In this document: positions 7,603-15,696 of the stretch, in pieces | Layout: every line of letters begins with the position of its first letter | Numbering within the stretch: position 1 is the stretch's first letter | Assembly (NCBI GenBank): GCA_028691985.1 | Contig: JAQUYG010000002.1 | Location: 1-40,588 of the forward strand | Reading direction: 5' to 3' | DNA length: 40,588 nucleotides | Source of the DNA: Minisyncoccota bacterium | Lineage (GTDB): Bacteria; Patescibacteriota; Minisyncoccia; JAHIHE01; JAGLIN01 | Notes under the pieces: generated by a model | The model's database searches: none | The model's input: only the letters and a program-made list of their open reading frames with translations | Told to the model about the DNA's origin: nothing | Program-made: the position numbers and the translations under genes

Positions 7603-9045
7603 ATGAAAATACCCCAAGAAATACAATCTATAACCGAAAAACTCAGAAACGCCGGATTTGAAGCCTATATCGTAGGTGGATCCGTTCGGGATTTTTTGAT
7701 GAAAAAAACTCCCAAAGACTGGGATATGACAACTGACGCTGTGCCAGAAGAAATCCAAAAGATTTTTCCACATAGCTTCTACAATAATAATTTTGGTACC
7801 GTAACCGTCATTAACGAAGAAACAGCCGAAGAAAGCCTAAAAACCGTAGAGATTACGACCTATAGGACTGAGACAGAATATACAGACAGGAGACATCCTG
7901 ATAAAGTAAAATTCACACCTAGCCTTAGTGAAGATTTAAAACGCCGCGATTTCACGATAAATGCCATGGCGCTCAGGGAAAAAGACGAAAAACAAGAAGT
8001 TGTAGATTTATTCAACGGGAAAGATGATCTTGATAAGAAAATAATCCGCGCGGCAGGAAATCCAGACGAACGTTTCTCCGAAGACGCCCTTCGCATGCTT
8101 CGCGCTATCCGATTTGCTGTGCAACTAGACTTTAAAATAGAGGAAGCTACTTTTGGTTCAATCAAAAAAAACGCTTCACTCATTGAAAATATCTCCAAGG
8201 AAAGGATACGCGATGAATTCCAAAAGATGATACTCTCGAATAACCCCGCAAGAAGTATAGAGCTTCTGCAAGAATCCGGGATTTTGAAATTCGTGATACC
8301 CGAGCTAGAAGAAGGGATAGGAATGACACAGAACAGACATCACATTTACACAATTTATGAACATCTAATAAGAACATTAAGAGAATGCCCGAGTAAGAAA
8401 CTAGAAGTCAGACTGGCGGCACTCTTCCACGATATTGCCAAACCACAGACAAAAGCAGGAGAGGGGCAAGATAGTACTTTTTATAACCATGATTTCGTAG
8501 GAGCAAAAGTAACTGGAAAGATTCTAAGACGCCTTAAATTCTCAAACAAGACGATAGAAAATACTTCTCTCTTGGTCAAAAATCACATGTTCTACTATAA
8601 CACGGGCGAAGTTTCAGAAGCGGGAGTGAGAAGACTTATAAAGAGGGTAGGAAAAGAGAATCTTAAGGACCTTATGGATCTGCGCATCGCCGACAGATTA
8701 GGAAGCGGAACTCCTAAAGCAAAGCCCTATAAACTAAGACATCTGGAATACTTGATCGAGAAAGTAAGTAAAGATCCGATTTCTCCCAAGATGTTGAAGA
8801 TAAACGGAGAAGACATCATGAATCTCCTGGATATCCAGCCTGGTCCCAAGGTTGGAGCCATACTAAAAGTACTACTGGCAGAGATTATAGAAGATACAGA
8901 CAAAAACGATCGGGAACATCTGGAAGATAGAGTACGAGAGCTTTACGAATTATCATTAGAAGACATCAAAAAAAGCGAAAAGATAATAGAAGAAAAGAAA
9001 GAAGAAGAGGATTTGAAAGATAAAAACAAGTTTTGGGTGAAATAG
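7603..9045 (+). CDS. cca: CCA-adding tRNA nucleotidyltransferase with HD domain
   Basis: It adds or repairs the 3' CCA end of tRNAs without a nucleic acid template. The N-terminal class II head domain has VGGSVRDFLMKK and DWDMTT, whose aspartates bind metal; RRDFTINAMAL and RMLRAIRFA belong to the nucleotide-recognition region. A C-terminal HD domain is present with LAALFHDIAKP near residue 270. The 480 aa fit HD-containing bacterial enzymes, and the acidic lysine-rich tail is unremarkable. All four tRNA genes in the window lack CCA, so this enzyme is expected to be essential here. Two tRNA genes lie directly upstream on the other strand. Confidence 0.95.
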   Translation: MKIPQEIQSITEKLRNAGFEAYIVGGSVRDFLMKKTPKDWDMTTDAVPEEIQKIFPHSFYNNNFGTVTVINEETAEESLKTVEITTYRTETEYTDRRHPDKVKFTPSLSEDLKRRDFTINAMALREKDEKQEVVDLFNGKDDLDKKIIRAAGNPDERFSEDALRMLRAIRFAVQLDFKIEEATFGSIKKNASLIENISKERIRDEFQKMILSNNPARSIELLQESGILKFVIPELEEGIGMTQNRHHIYTIYEHLIRTLRECPSKKLEVRLAALFHDIAKPQTKAGEGQDSTFYNHDFVGAKVTGKILRRLKFSNKTIENTSLLVKNHMFYYNTGEVSEAGVRRLIKRVGKENLKDLMDLRIADRLGSGTPKAKPYKLRHLEYLIEKVSKDPISPKMLKINGEDIMNLLDIQPGPKVGAILKVLLAEIIEDTDKNDREHLEDRVRELYELSLEDIKKSEKIIEEKKEEEDLKDKNKFWVK

Positions 9046-9058
9046 TCCTAGTCTGATA

Positions 9059-9376
9059 TTAATCTACTTTTATACCTAATATCCTTATCTCCGCGATTGC
9101 CTTTTCTAGATCATCAAAGACTATCATATGATTTAGAAAAACGCCTTTATCCAAATGTACAGAAAGGACTTCTGTACATTTAGGACATTTTCCCCACCTA
9201 AGAACATCCCAAGAAATCCTACCTCCTAAATAACGCGTTTTCCTCATTTCCCTTATCTGATCAAAACCAAACAAGATTTTCACAAACCCTCCTAAAAAGG
9301 TTAACATTATACCTTCTTCCGTTATGTAGCTCTTGTAATTAAAAACATATCCTAAGTTAAGATCCGGAAATTTCAT
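9059..9376 (-). CDS. Hypothetical protein with a single CxxC
   Basis: This 105-aa protein has an N-terminal beta-rich stretch with YVFNYKSYITEEGIML and a hydrophobic FLGGFVKILFGF, then GKCPKCTEVL near residue 64. One CxxC pair alone is unlikely to hold zinc unless the protein dimerises. It could be a small PH-like or membrane-associated protein, but I do not recognise a family. It converges on cca, 13 bases from its stop. Confidence 0.5.
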   Translation of the reverse strand: MKFPDLNLGYVFNYKSYITEEGIMLTFLGGFVKILFGFDQIREMRKTRYLGGRISWDVLRWGKCPKCTEVLSVHLDKGVFLNHMIVFDDLEKAIAEIRILGIKVD

Positions 9377-9431
9377 AGTGTTAAAAAATAGTAATTAAAC
9401 TGTGATTAATTATATACCGAAATAATAGCCT

Positions 9432-9460
9432 TTGACAAAACACAAAAATAGGAGTACAAT
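9432..9460 (+). promoter_or_regulatory. Promoter of the secreted repeat protein gene
   Basis: TTGACA (9432-9437), 17 bases, then TACAAT (9455-9460). The implied leader is about 165 bases long and contains a weak GTGGC/GCTGC hairpin followed by a T-rich run at about 9483-9515, possibly an attenuator. The gap 9377-9630 holds no gene. Confidence 0.65.
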
Positions 9461-9630
9461 AGAGATATAAAAATAATAAAGGGTGGCTCACAAGGCTGCT
9501 TTTTATTTTTTTTCAAAAATTGTTCTTTCTGATTTGCCCTTTCTTTAACCATTTTAATAAAAACAAAAATATGTGAGATTAAAAGGTTCCTCTAGACATA
9601 AATTTTTAATTTTTTATTATTACCAATGAG

Positions 9631-11121
9631 ATGAAAAATATCAATAAAAGTTTTTTAGCTCTAGCTCTTTCTTCTGTAACGATATTCTTGGGCATTAATA
9701 GTGTTTTTGCAACGACAGACACTACAGATACTGAAACTTGTAGCAGCACTAATTGCTCTATCGCCACTGAAGAAGGAACCTCAATCGTAGATGAGGATGG
9801 GAAAATTGTTCCTTATTATGCTGATGTAGATAGTTGTACTAGCTCTGCGGGCAGAGTATATCCGACAACGAAAGAAGGATATGCCAATTGGTTCATCTGG
9901 GGAGGTTGCGCGAGAAACAAATATTATACTGTCACATCAGGAGAAGAAATCACCCTGAAGGTCAAGACTGATTCGTGCGCGAGTTGCATGTGCTATCATC
10001 CTAAATTCAACCTATACGAATTATCTTCTTCAGGCACATGGGAACTGAAAGAAGAGTATGATTTGCCAGCAGAAAAAGGTTATACAAAAACAATCAACTA
10101 CACACCAGATTCTTCCAAAGTAAGGATTGAAGCACTCAGTTGTTTCTATCTTGATATTTACAAAGTAGAAGCCGAAGAAGATCAAGAAGAGACCTCTATA
10201 GCCAAATGCATAGACTCTGATGGGATAAATTATTTCAAGAGAGGCTCTGTCTACGATACAGGACATCCCGGAACTTTTAATAATTCCGACAAATGTCTGT
10301 CCGATACTAAACTTTTAGAATATACTTGCAAAAATGATGCTTGGTATGCAACTTATTATGAATGCCCAGGCGAATGTAGCAAAGGGGTTTGTGTCGAAAA
10401 AGAACAGGAAGAAAACGCCGAAAAAGATGGAGATGAGGATAATGTCTCAAGTACACTTCCCGAAGGAACTCTCATAAAACTTCCAGATGATTCCAAAGTA
10501 TATGTAATTAAAAATGGAGAAAGAGTTTGGATTCGAACTTCTGATGAATTTAAAGCGCTCGGATATAAATGGCAGGATATAAAAACCGTTTCTGCCAACG
10601 AGATAAAACAAGTCAAAGAACGTATAAGAGAAGAAACAAAGCTTATCAAGGGCAAGAAAGATAAAAAAGTTTATAGGCTTGAAAACGGAAAACTAATTTG
10701 GGTGCCTACTGTAGCAGCTTTTAATGCGCAAGGACTCAAGTGGGAAGAAGTAGAAGAGGAAGAAGACACTGCCCTTGAACAATATGAGGAGAGCAGACTC
10801 GTTAAAGACGGTGAAGGCAATATCTATTACATCACCAATAACGGAAGAAAGAAACTTATAGTTAATATGGAGGTTTTTGAATCTTATCAAAATAAATTGG
10901 AAGATGTAGTAGAAGTGTCAGAGGAGGTTCTTGACTCAATGGAAGATGTTGAACTTGTAAGAGAGAAGGGGGACCCTAAAGTCTATAAGATTGAAAATGG
11001 ACAGAAAAAATGGATTAAGACCATCCAAGCCTTCCAAAGATTGGGGCTCAACTGGGAAGACATAGACACTGTGAACGAAACTGAAATTAATGCTTATGAA
11101 GAAGCTCAGGACATCGGATAA
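9631..11121 (+). CDS. Secreted protein with repeated YxIxNGxxxWI modules
   Basis: The 496-aa protein starts with a clear signal peptide (basic start, hydrophobic LALALSSVTIFLGINSVFA, cleavage near residue 27). The next 230 residues are cysteine-containing and possibly carbohydrate-binding in character. From about residue 275, three to four related modules follow, each with a lysine-rich KVYxIxNGxxxWI strand, then F-x-x-x-G-x-x-W-E-D/E-I/V. They appear as VYVIKNGERVWIRT, VYRLENGKLIWVPT, IYYITNNGRKKLIV and VYKIENGQKKWIKT. Modules of this type recur in Patescibacteria surface proteins and may bind the cell envelope; that role is inferred. No membrane anchor or sortase motif is present. Confidence 0.75.
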   Translation: MKNINKSFLALALSSVTIFLGINSVFATTDTTDTETCSSTNCSIATEEGTSIVDEDGKIVPYYADVDSCTSSAGRVYPTTKEGYANWFIWGGCARNKYYTVTSGEEITLKVKTDSCASCMCYHPKFNLYELSSSGTWELKEEYDLPAEKGYTKTINYTPDSSKVRIEALSCFYLDIYKVEAEEDQEETSIAKCIDSDGINYFKRGSVYDTGHPGTFNNSDKCLSDTKLLEYTCKNDAWYATYYECPGECSKGVCVEKEQEENAEKDGDEDNVSSTLPEGTLIKLPDDSKVYVIKNGERVWIRTSDEFKALGYKWQDIKTVSANEIKQVKERIREETKLIKGKKDKKVYRLENGKLIWVPTVAAFNAQGLKWEEVEEEEDTALEQYEESRLVKDGEGNIYYITNNGRKKLIVNMEVFESYQNKLEDVVEVSEEVLDSMEDVELVREKGDPKVYKIENGQKKWIKTIQAFQRLGLNWEDIDTVNETEINAYEEAQDIG

Positions 11122-11142
11122 ATATAAGGAACTTAATATAGA

Positions 11143-11172
11143 AAAACAGCTCTTCAAAAAGCTGTTTTTTCA
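11143..11172. terminator. Bidirectional terminator between the repeat protein and nth
   Basis: AAAACAGC and GCTGTTTT form the stem of a hairpin flanked by A and T runs, placed between two convergent genes. Confidence 0.75.
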
Positions 11173-11184
11173 TTTTACAGATTC

Positions 11185-11829
11185 TCATTTTTTAGGATCA
11201 GAAGCAGAGGAGCAAATTTTGCTGAGTTTGCAAATTTCACATTTGGGCTTTCGAGCGACACACACATTTCTACCATGCAAAATAAGTAGATTAGAAAATT
11301 CACCCCATTTTTTTCTCTCTATATTTTCCATTAATTCTTTTTCGATTTTTTTAGCATCCACGCCTGCGGCGATTCCGAGCAGATTGGAAAGCCTTATCAC
11401 ATGAGTGTCTACCGCAAGACCTTCGTTTTTACCGAAGGCTTCATAAAGAACCACATTAGCAGTCTTGCGCGCCACACCCGGAAGCGCTATCAAATCATCC
11501 ATATTATCTGGAACCCTGCCACCGAATTTATCAAAAATCACTTTGGAGGCGGCGATGATATTTTTTGCTTTGTTTCTATAAAATCCCGTAGGATGGATAT
11601 CCGACTCAAATTCTTTCAGATCCGCATTCGCAAAATCTTGAACGGTCTTATATTTCTTAAACAATTTTTCCGTTACGATATTAACTCGCTTGTCCGTGCA
11701 CTGCGCCGACAATATGGTCGCAACCAAAAGTTGATGAGGAGTTTCGAAACTAAGCTCAGTCCTGGGTTCTGGATATTCTCTTTCCAGAATAGAAATGATT
11801 TTCCCCATATGTATTTTCTTATTCTCCAT
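11185..11829 (-). CDS. nth: Endonuclease III (DNA glycosylase/AP lyase)
   Basis: It removes oxidised pyrimidines from DNA and cuts the abasic site, the first step in base-excision repair. The helix-hairpin-helix LPGVARKTANVV carries the catalytic lysine, and AVDTHVIRL the catalytic aspartate. The C-terminal iron-sulfur ligands follow the C-x6-C-x2-C-x5-C spacing (CVARKPKCEICKLSKIC). At 214 aa it has the usual length. ATG at 11829 is taken as the start; the ATG at 11808 would also keep the whole domain. UGA is the stop codon and falls right after the cluster, which supports normal use of UGA here. Confidence 0.95.
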   Translation of the reverse strand: MENKKIHMGKIISILEREYPEPRTELSFETPHQLLVATILSAQCTDKRVNIVTEKLFKKYKTVQDFANADLKEFESDIHPTGFYRNKAKNIIAASKVIFDKFGGRVPDNMDDLIALPGVARKTANVVLYEAFGKNEGLAVDTHVIRLSNLLGIAAGVDAKKIEKELMENIERKKWGEFSNLLILHGRNVCVARKPKCEICKLSKICSSASDPKK

Positions 11830-11952
11830 AGAATAAATTACGATTTATCTTAATTATAACCTCAAAATATCGACACACAAAATTATTTTTGCATCACGGA
11901 TAGAACCCAAGTCTATTTAAAAACCACTTCTCGCGCCTATCCTTATAACACA

Positions 11953-11976
11953 AAAAGAGCTCGGAAGCTCTTTGTT
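11953..11976 (-). terminator. Terminator after tRNA-Ala(CGC)
   Basis: On the minus strand AAAGAGCT and AGCTCTTTT flank a TCCG loop and end in T-rich sequence, ten bases past the tRNA. Confidence 0.75.
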
Positions 11977-11985
11977 TGTATCTTG

Positions 11986-12056
11986 TGGACCTGGCGAGAA
12001 TCGAACTCGCGCCTCCGCAATGCGAATGCGATGTAATACCACTTTACTACAGGCCC
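11986..12056 (-). tRNA. tRNA-Ala (anticodon CGC)
   Basis: The cloverleaf has acceptor GGGCCTG/CAGGTCC with the alanine G3-U70 pair, D-stem GTAA/TTAC, anticodon loop TTCGCAT and T-stem GCGAG/CTCGC. The anticodon CGC reads GCG codons. CCA is not encoded. The acceptor arm is identical to that of the tRNA-Ala at 7226, although the rest has diverged. Confidence 0.9.
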
Positions 12057-12122
12057 AGACAGTTACCCAAGCATTATACACGATTTATTAGAAAAATAAA
12101 GGGGGAAGAGACAATGTCATTT

Positions 12123-12737
12123 TTATAACGCCTGTTCAATAAAAACCACTGCTTCCATCATAAAAGGCGTGATATATGCCTCAATGAAAGCTGCCAACAA
12201 AAGCAAGGGGATGATAACCGTCACAGAAAATTCCAAGCCGCGTGCAAGTTCTGCCGTAAGATTCACTTTTCCTCCAAAGAGTTTCTTAAGTGCTGTCTTT
12301 CCGATGGAAAGACCGATTGCTGCCGAGATGAACATACAAGGAAGTTCAATTATTCCATGGGGGAGTATCCCAGAAAAAAGAAAAAACCAAGAAATCTGTT
12401 GGGTCAGGACTTGTGACATTAAACCGAGAATAAATCCATTGCTCAAAAGAAAAAATATAGAAAAAATCCCAGCAAACATTCCCATTGCAACCACTCTCAG
12501 CATTGCAACTGCATTATTTTCAAAAATAGAAGTAAACATCTGAAAAACCGTCTCATCTTGCATTGAATCGAAAAATTCATTTATCTCGTTCAGATATGCC
12601 TGAGTTTCAACAGGAAAATTCTGCGCAAAATAATAACCACCGAAAGTAGCCAAAAAAAACACGAAAACAGAAAACCAGATATGTCTCCTGATTTCATAAA
12701 GATACACAAAGGATTCTTCTATTTTTTTCTTAAACAT
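12123..12737 (-). CDS. SpoIIM/DUF95-family integral membrane protein
   Basis: This 204-aa protein has about five membrane segments. The segment GILPHGIIELPCMFISAAIG carries the PHGxxElp signature of the stage II sporulation protein M family. Outside endospore formers the family is widespread with no settled function; a role in membrane shaping or peptidoglycan remodelling is only suggested by analogy. tRNA-Ala follows about 65 bases downstream in the same direction and could be cotranscribed. Confidence 0.8.
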   Translation of the reverse strand: MFKKKIEESFVYLYEIRRHIWFSVFVFFLATFGGYYFAQNFPVETQAYLNEINEFFDSMQDETVFQMFTSIFENNAVAMLRVVAMGMFAGIFSIFFLLSNGFILGLMSQVLTQQISWFFLFSGILPHGIIELPCMFISAAIGLSIGKTALKKLFGGKVNLTAELARGLEFSVTVIIPLLLLAAFIEAYITPFMMEAVVFIEQAL

Positions 12738-12787
12738 GCGAATAATATTTTATAAGCTTAGTATATCATCTCAAGAAAAGATGGCAA

Positions 12788-12820
12788 AATAAAAAGGGGA
12801 TTGAATATTTTTCTTCCCCT
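12788..12820 (-). terminator. Terminator downstream of leuA
   Basis: On the minus strand AGGGGA pairs with TCCCCT over a 14-base loop, followed by a T-rich run. Between it and the leuA stop is AGGAGGTGA (12831-12839) directly before an ATG at 12829 that opens a 20-codon frame running through the hairpin. The perfect Shine-Dalgarno is striking, but the frame looks non-coding. Confidence 0.6.
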
Positions 12821-12871
12821 GTTTTTCATATCACCTCCTAATTATTGTTTTTTTGTTTCTTAGCTTTTTTC

Positions 12872-14413
12872 TTATTTTTTATACAGCAGGTTCATAGCGT
12901 TTACAAGGGCTTCTACAGAGGCCATAACGATGTCCGGGTTTGCGGACCGTGCTGTTACAATCCTGCCCTTTTCGTTTTCGAGACCTATGTACACATCGGC
13001 AAGAGCATCAGCTCCTCCCGTAATAGCATCGATCCTGAAATCCTGAAGTTTGAAGTGGTTGCTTTCTCCGAGGATATCCCTTACGGCGCTGAGGGCGGCG
13101 TCTACAGGGCCAACTCCGGTTTTTGCTGAAATGATTTCTTTTCCGTCGATATCAGCCTTGACCACAGCCGTAGGTGTTAGGATGTTTCCTGTCATGACGG
13201 ATACTTCTTTGAGCTTGATAAATTCTTCATCAGAGCTTGCTTTACCGAGCACGGCAGAGGCAACTGCATAGAGATCGACATCTGTTATCTGTTTACCTTT
13301 GTTTGCGATTTCTTTAATCCTGAGCACAATCTCGTCGAGCTGCTTTTCATTGGTTTTTATGCCAGCAGACTCAAGGGACTGTTTGACTGCATGTTTGCCT
13401 GTGTGCTTTCCAAGGACGATGCGCCGTCTGTGCCCGACCATTTCCGGGGTCATTATACCTGGTTCGAAGGTGTCGGATTTTTCAAGTACTCCCTGGCTGT
13501 GGATTCCCGATTCATGGGAGAAGGCGTTTTGGCCTACCACAGGAGTGTTCGGCGGTAGCCTAATTCCGGTGTAGTTTTCGACCATTTTCGAGGTTTCTAC
13601 AAGGTATTCTGTCCGGATATTGGTTTTTGCACCATAAATTGATGTCAGGCTCATCACTGTCTGGGCAAGGTCAGCATTTCCTGCTCTTTCTCCTATGCCG
13701 TTTATAGTGACCTGCACCTGAGATGCCCCGGCTTCAACTGCCATAAGGCTGTTTGCTACTGCAAGCCCGAAATCATTGTGGCAGTGTACGTCTATCGGAA
13801 TTGTTATTTCGGTTGCAATGTCTTTTATTTGTCTGTACATTGCAGATGGAACCATGATTCCGACAGTGTCTGGCACGTTAATGATATCGCAGCCTGCCTC
13901 CTGTACCGCCTTGAAAACCTCTATGAGATATGCAGGTTCGGTTCTGGTGGCATCCATTGCAGAAAACATTCACTTCAGCCCGTGGTCTTTGATGTACTGG
14001 ACAGCTTCCACGGCCAGCTCTATGACTTCTTCCTGGCTCTTTGTAATGGTATAGATCCGCTGTACATCCGAGGTCGGGACGAAGGTATGCACAAGGCCAA
14101 CATCACTTTCAAAACAGGCATCGATATCTTTTTTTAGTACACGAGCAAGCCCACATACTACGGTATCAAGCCCTGCATTAGAAATCGATTTTACGGATTC
14201 TTTATCTCCTTCTGAAGATATGGGAAATCCGGCTTCTATTATGTCTACCCCGAGTTTGTCGAGTTGATGAGCAATTTCCAGCTTCTGGGTAGAAGTCAGG
14301 GATACGCCCGGGGTTTGTTCTCCGTCACGCAATGTTGTGTCAAAAATAGTTACTTTTTTATTCTGCATGGGTTCAACATAAGATCGATCCCTTCTTTCAC
14401 TGAACACATCCAT
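12872..14413 (-). pseudogene. leuA: 2-isopropylmalate (or citramalate) synthase interrupted by one in-frame TGA
   Basis: The intact enzyme condenses acetyl-CoA with 2-oxoisovalerate (or pyruvate) at the start of leucine (or isoleucine) synthesis. The two open segments, 14413-13970 (147 codons) and 13969-12872 (365 codons), are in one frame, separated only by TGA at 13972-13970. Together they give a normal 513-codon LeuA. FDTTLRDGEQTPGVSL, the metal-binding HCHNDFGLAVANS and NGIGERAGNADL are present, as is the C-terminal allosteric domain with ITGGADALADVYI. The TGA falls between HGLK and MFSAMDATRTE, inside the barrel. An ATG follows the TGA directly, so reinitiation is possible. The gene is visibly GC-richer than its neighbours and resembles methanogen LeuA, suggesting transfer. 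GGAGG lies seven bases before the chosen ATG. A sequencing error cannot be excluded. Confidence 0.85.
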
Positions 14414-14571
14414 AAATTTTCCTCCGATTTCATTTCTTTTTATTTTTGTTTATTTCCGTTTTTTAATGTTCAATCGTCACCTTCTCGTTTTGTAATTTTT
14501 TACATTTTTGAAGATGACTTCTGCAAATAATATCTTACGCACAGAAGCTATCCTTAAAAATTTCAGACAAC

Positions 14572-14753
14572 AAAAAAACCTACCATCTGATATGGCTCAC
14601 TTTTGATTTCCTCGCGTTTAAAAAACGAGCTAACTCAAAAGCAAGCTAAACAAGTAGTAGGCTTAAGTTCAAAGCTAAAACACTATCGGCTTTCCGATTT
14701 GTCTCGACAGAAACAAATTGTGGATTAGATATGTTCATAACTTTGATTACTTG
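14572..14753 (-). ncRNA. Small RNA copy A (~180 nt), paralogue of 16257-16434
   Basis: On the minus strand a promoter (14759-14786) leads into a ~180-nt unit ending in CCTAC/GTAGG plus seven T. It contains a nine-pair hairpin ATTTGTTTC/GAGACAAAT, a small hairpin TCGG-AAAG-CCGA, and a distal arm GCT..CTTTTGA with TCAAAAG..AGC. Copy B shares the start CAAGT, the blocks TATGA and CACAAT, the CCTACTA foot at nearly the same distance (93 versus 94 bases), and the same hairpin with two compensatory changes. It lies about 160 bases upstream of leuA on the same strand, so it is either an independent RNA or a leuA leader ending in a terminator. The family is not recognised; 6S RNA was considered and rejected. 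Confidence 0.6.
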
Positions 14754-14758
14754 AATAG

Positions 14759-14786
14759 ATTTTAGCAGAAATAAAGGTTTTGTCAA
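14759..14786 (-). promoter_or_regulatory. Promoter of small RNA copy A
   Basis: On the minus strand TTGACA (14781-14786), 16 bases, TAAAAT (14759-14764). The predicted start falls at the conserved CAAGT. Confidence 0.7.
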
Positions 14787-14877
14787 CAAATAAAGAAGCA
14801 GGGAATTGATATCAGGAATCTTAACTACAAATCTTTTTTGTAATGCTCAATCTAGTTCAGCATATACATAATTTATC

Positions 14878-14963
14878 TGTCATTCTGAACGAAGTGAAGA
14901 ATCCCGTGAGAAAGCTCTGTAAAACTGAATATCGGGATCCTTCGGCTATGCCTCAGGATGACA
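14878..14963. repeat. Dispersed inverted repeat of the TCATTCTGAACGAAGTGAAG type
   Basis: The left arm TGTCATTCTGAACGAAGTG (continuing GAAGAATCCCG) pairs with the right arm CGGGATCCTTCGGC..CAGGATGACA. This sequence type is found as intergenic palindromes in many unrelated bacteria. It has no coding content here; the 70-codon frame over it is spurious. Confidence 0.65.
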
Positions 14964-15017
14964 CGCCAAATAGAACCCCTTCCACTTTGCTACAAAAAGA
15001 AAAAAGCCCAAACCATG

Positions 15018-15230
15018 TTAGGTTTGGGGAGGGAATATCTCTTTTCCTAATGTAGAAAAGATGTTATCAATAGCGGCAACCTCTTTTCCGCTTAAACCAA
15101 TAGTTGGATAAGAAACAACGAGTTCGTTTTCATAGCCAACATCAAGCACACTAATTTTCAATCCCATGTCTTTTGCCAATTCATTAGCAGCTTTTTCTTT
15201 CTCTCTTGGAATATTAATCCCAACTACCAT
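15018..15230 (-). CDS. Small hypothetical protein downstream of an attenuator-like leader
   Basis: A 70-aa product starts MVVGINIPREKEKAANE and has mixed charge, a predicted helix over residues 8-24 and a beta-like segment ISVLDVGYENELVVSY. An ATG seven codons further upstream exists, but the GGAGG at about 15240 spaces correctly only to the ATG at 15230, so that is chosen. No family is recognised. The leader at 15277-15350 suggests that its expression is conditional. Confidence 0.5.
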   Translation of the reverse strand: MVVGINIPREKEKAANELAKDMGLKISVLDVGYENELVVSYPTIGLSGKEVAAIDNIFSTLGKEIFPPQT

Positions 15231-15276
15231 CTGGAATTCCTCCAATATCAAATCTTTTTTTATTTTTATTTTAAAA

Positions 15277-15350
15277 CCCCGGCTTCGTAAAGTCGGGGCT
15301 TAACCTGGTAAAGTTTTTGATGCATCAAAAACCACCGGGCCAAGCCCCGA
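15277..15350 (-). promoter_or_regulatory. Attenuator-like leader: two mutually exclusive hairpins
   Basis: On the minus strand TCGGGGCTT (15342-15350) can pair with AAGCCCCGA (15293-15301), enclosing a long arm with a GTTTTTGATGCATCAAAAAC palindrome. The CCCCG of that same segment (15294-15298) can instead pair with CGGGG (15277-15281) to make a hairpin followed by TTTTAAAAT, a weak terminator. One segment shared between two alternative stems, placed before a Shine-Dalgarno, is the classic attenuator arrangement. Confidence 0.45.
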
Positions 15351-15422
15351 TAATAATAATGCTAATAATAATGTTTTGTGATTGATTGAGCATATATATA
15401 TAAACAAATTATTTTTAAATTT

Positions 15423-15454
15423 GTCTTTATTTTCTATTTTTTTAAAATAAAGAC
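15423..15454 (-). terminator. Hairpin at the stop codon of the 84-aa ORF
   Basis: GTCTTTATTTT and AAAATAAAGAC form a perfect 11-pair AT-rich stem. It overlaps the TAA of the upstream ORF and could end its transcript, although no strong T run follows on that strand. Confidence 0.4.
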
Positions 15455-15696
15455 TTTTTAGGAAGAGAAAAAACAACTCCTCCCATAACTACACTTGAAT
15501 ATAACCGAATATCGGTTTTTTTTACTCCTACGCCTCTTACATCTTTCACTATCTTTCTAATAAAATCACAGGGAACAACAAAGATTAAATTCCCAGACAA
15601 AGACACAGGTTCTATTCCCTCTTTTTTCATTAAACCAATTACTCTCTTCTTTTGTTTATTAGTTTTCGGATTAACACTGATTAACTTTTTTTCCAT
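15442..15696 (-). CDS. Small hypothetical protein (84 aa)
   Basis: The product is basic (MEKKLISVNPKTNKQKKRVI) with a central hydrophobic patch LSGNLIFVVPCDFI and a C-terminal SVVMGGVVFSLPKK. AGGAG sits seven to eight bases before the ATG, a good ribosome-binding site, so translation is likely. No recognised family. It shares orientation with the 70-aa ORF, and both lie between the two copies of the small RNA. Confidence 0.5.
   Translation of the reverse strand: MEKKLISVNPKTNKQKKRVIGLMKKEGIEPVSLSGNLIFVVPCDFIRKIVKDVRGVGVKKTDIRLYSSVVMGGVVFSLPKKSLF

Noticed and set aside
12767-12829. A 20-codon ORF on the minus strand with a perfect Shine-Dalgarno after leuA.
   Set aside because: The frame runs through the terminator hairpin and has no protein-like features; probably chance or a remnant of a transferred operon.
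12872-14413. An alternative genetic code with UGA as glycine (as in Gracilibacteria/Absconditabacteria).
   Set aside because: UGA ends nth, the TraX-like gene, two pilin-module genes and the gene at 22739 at family-expected positions, and no other gene contains an internal TGA.
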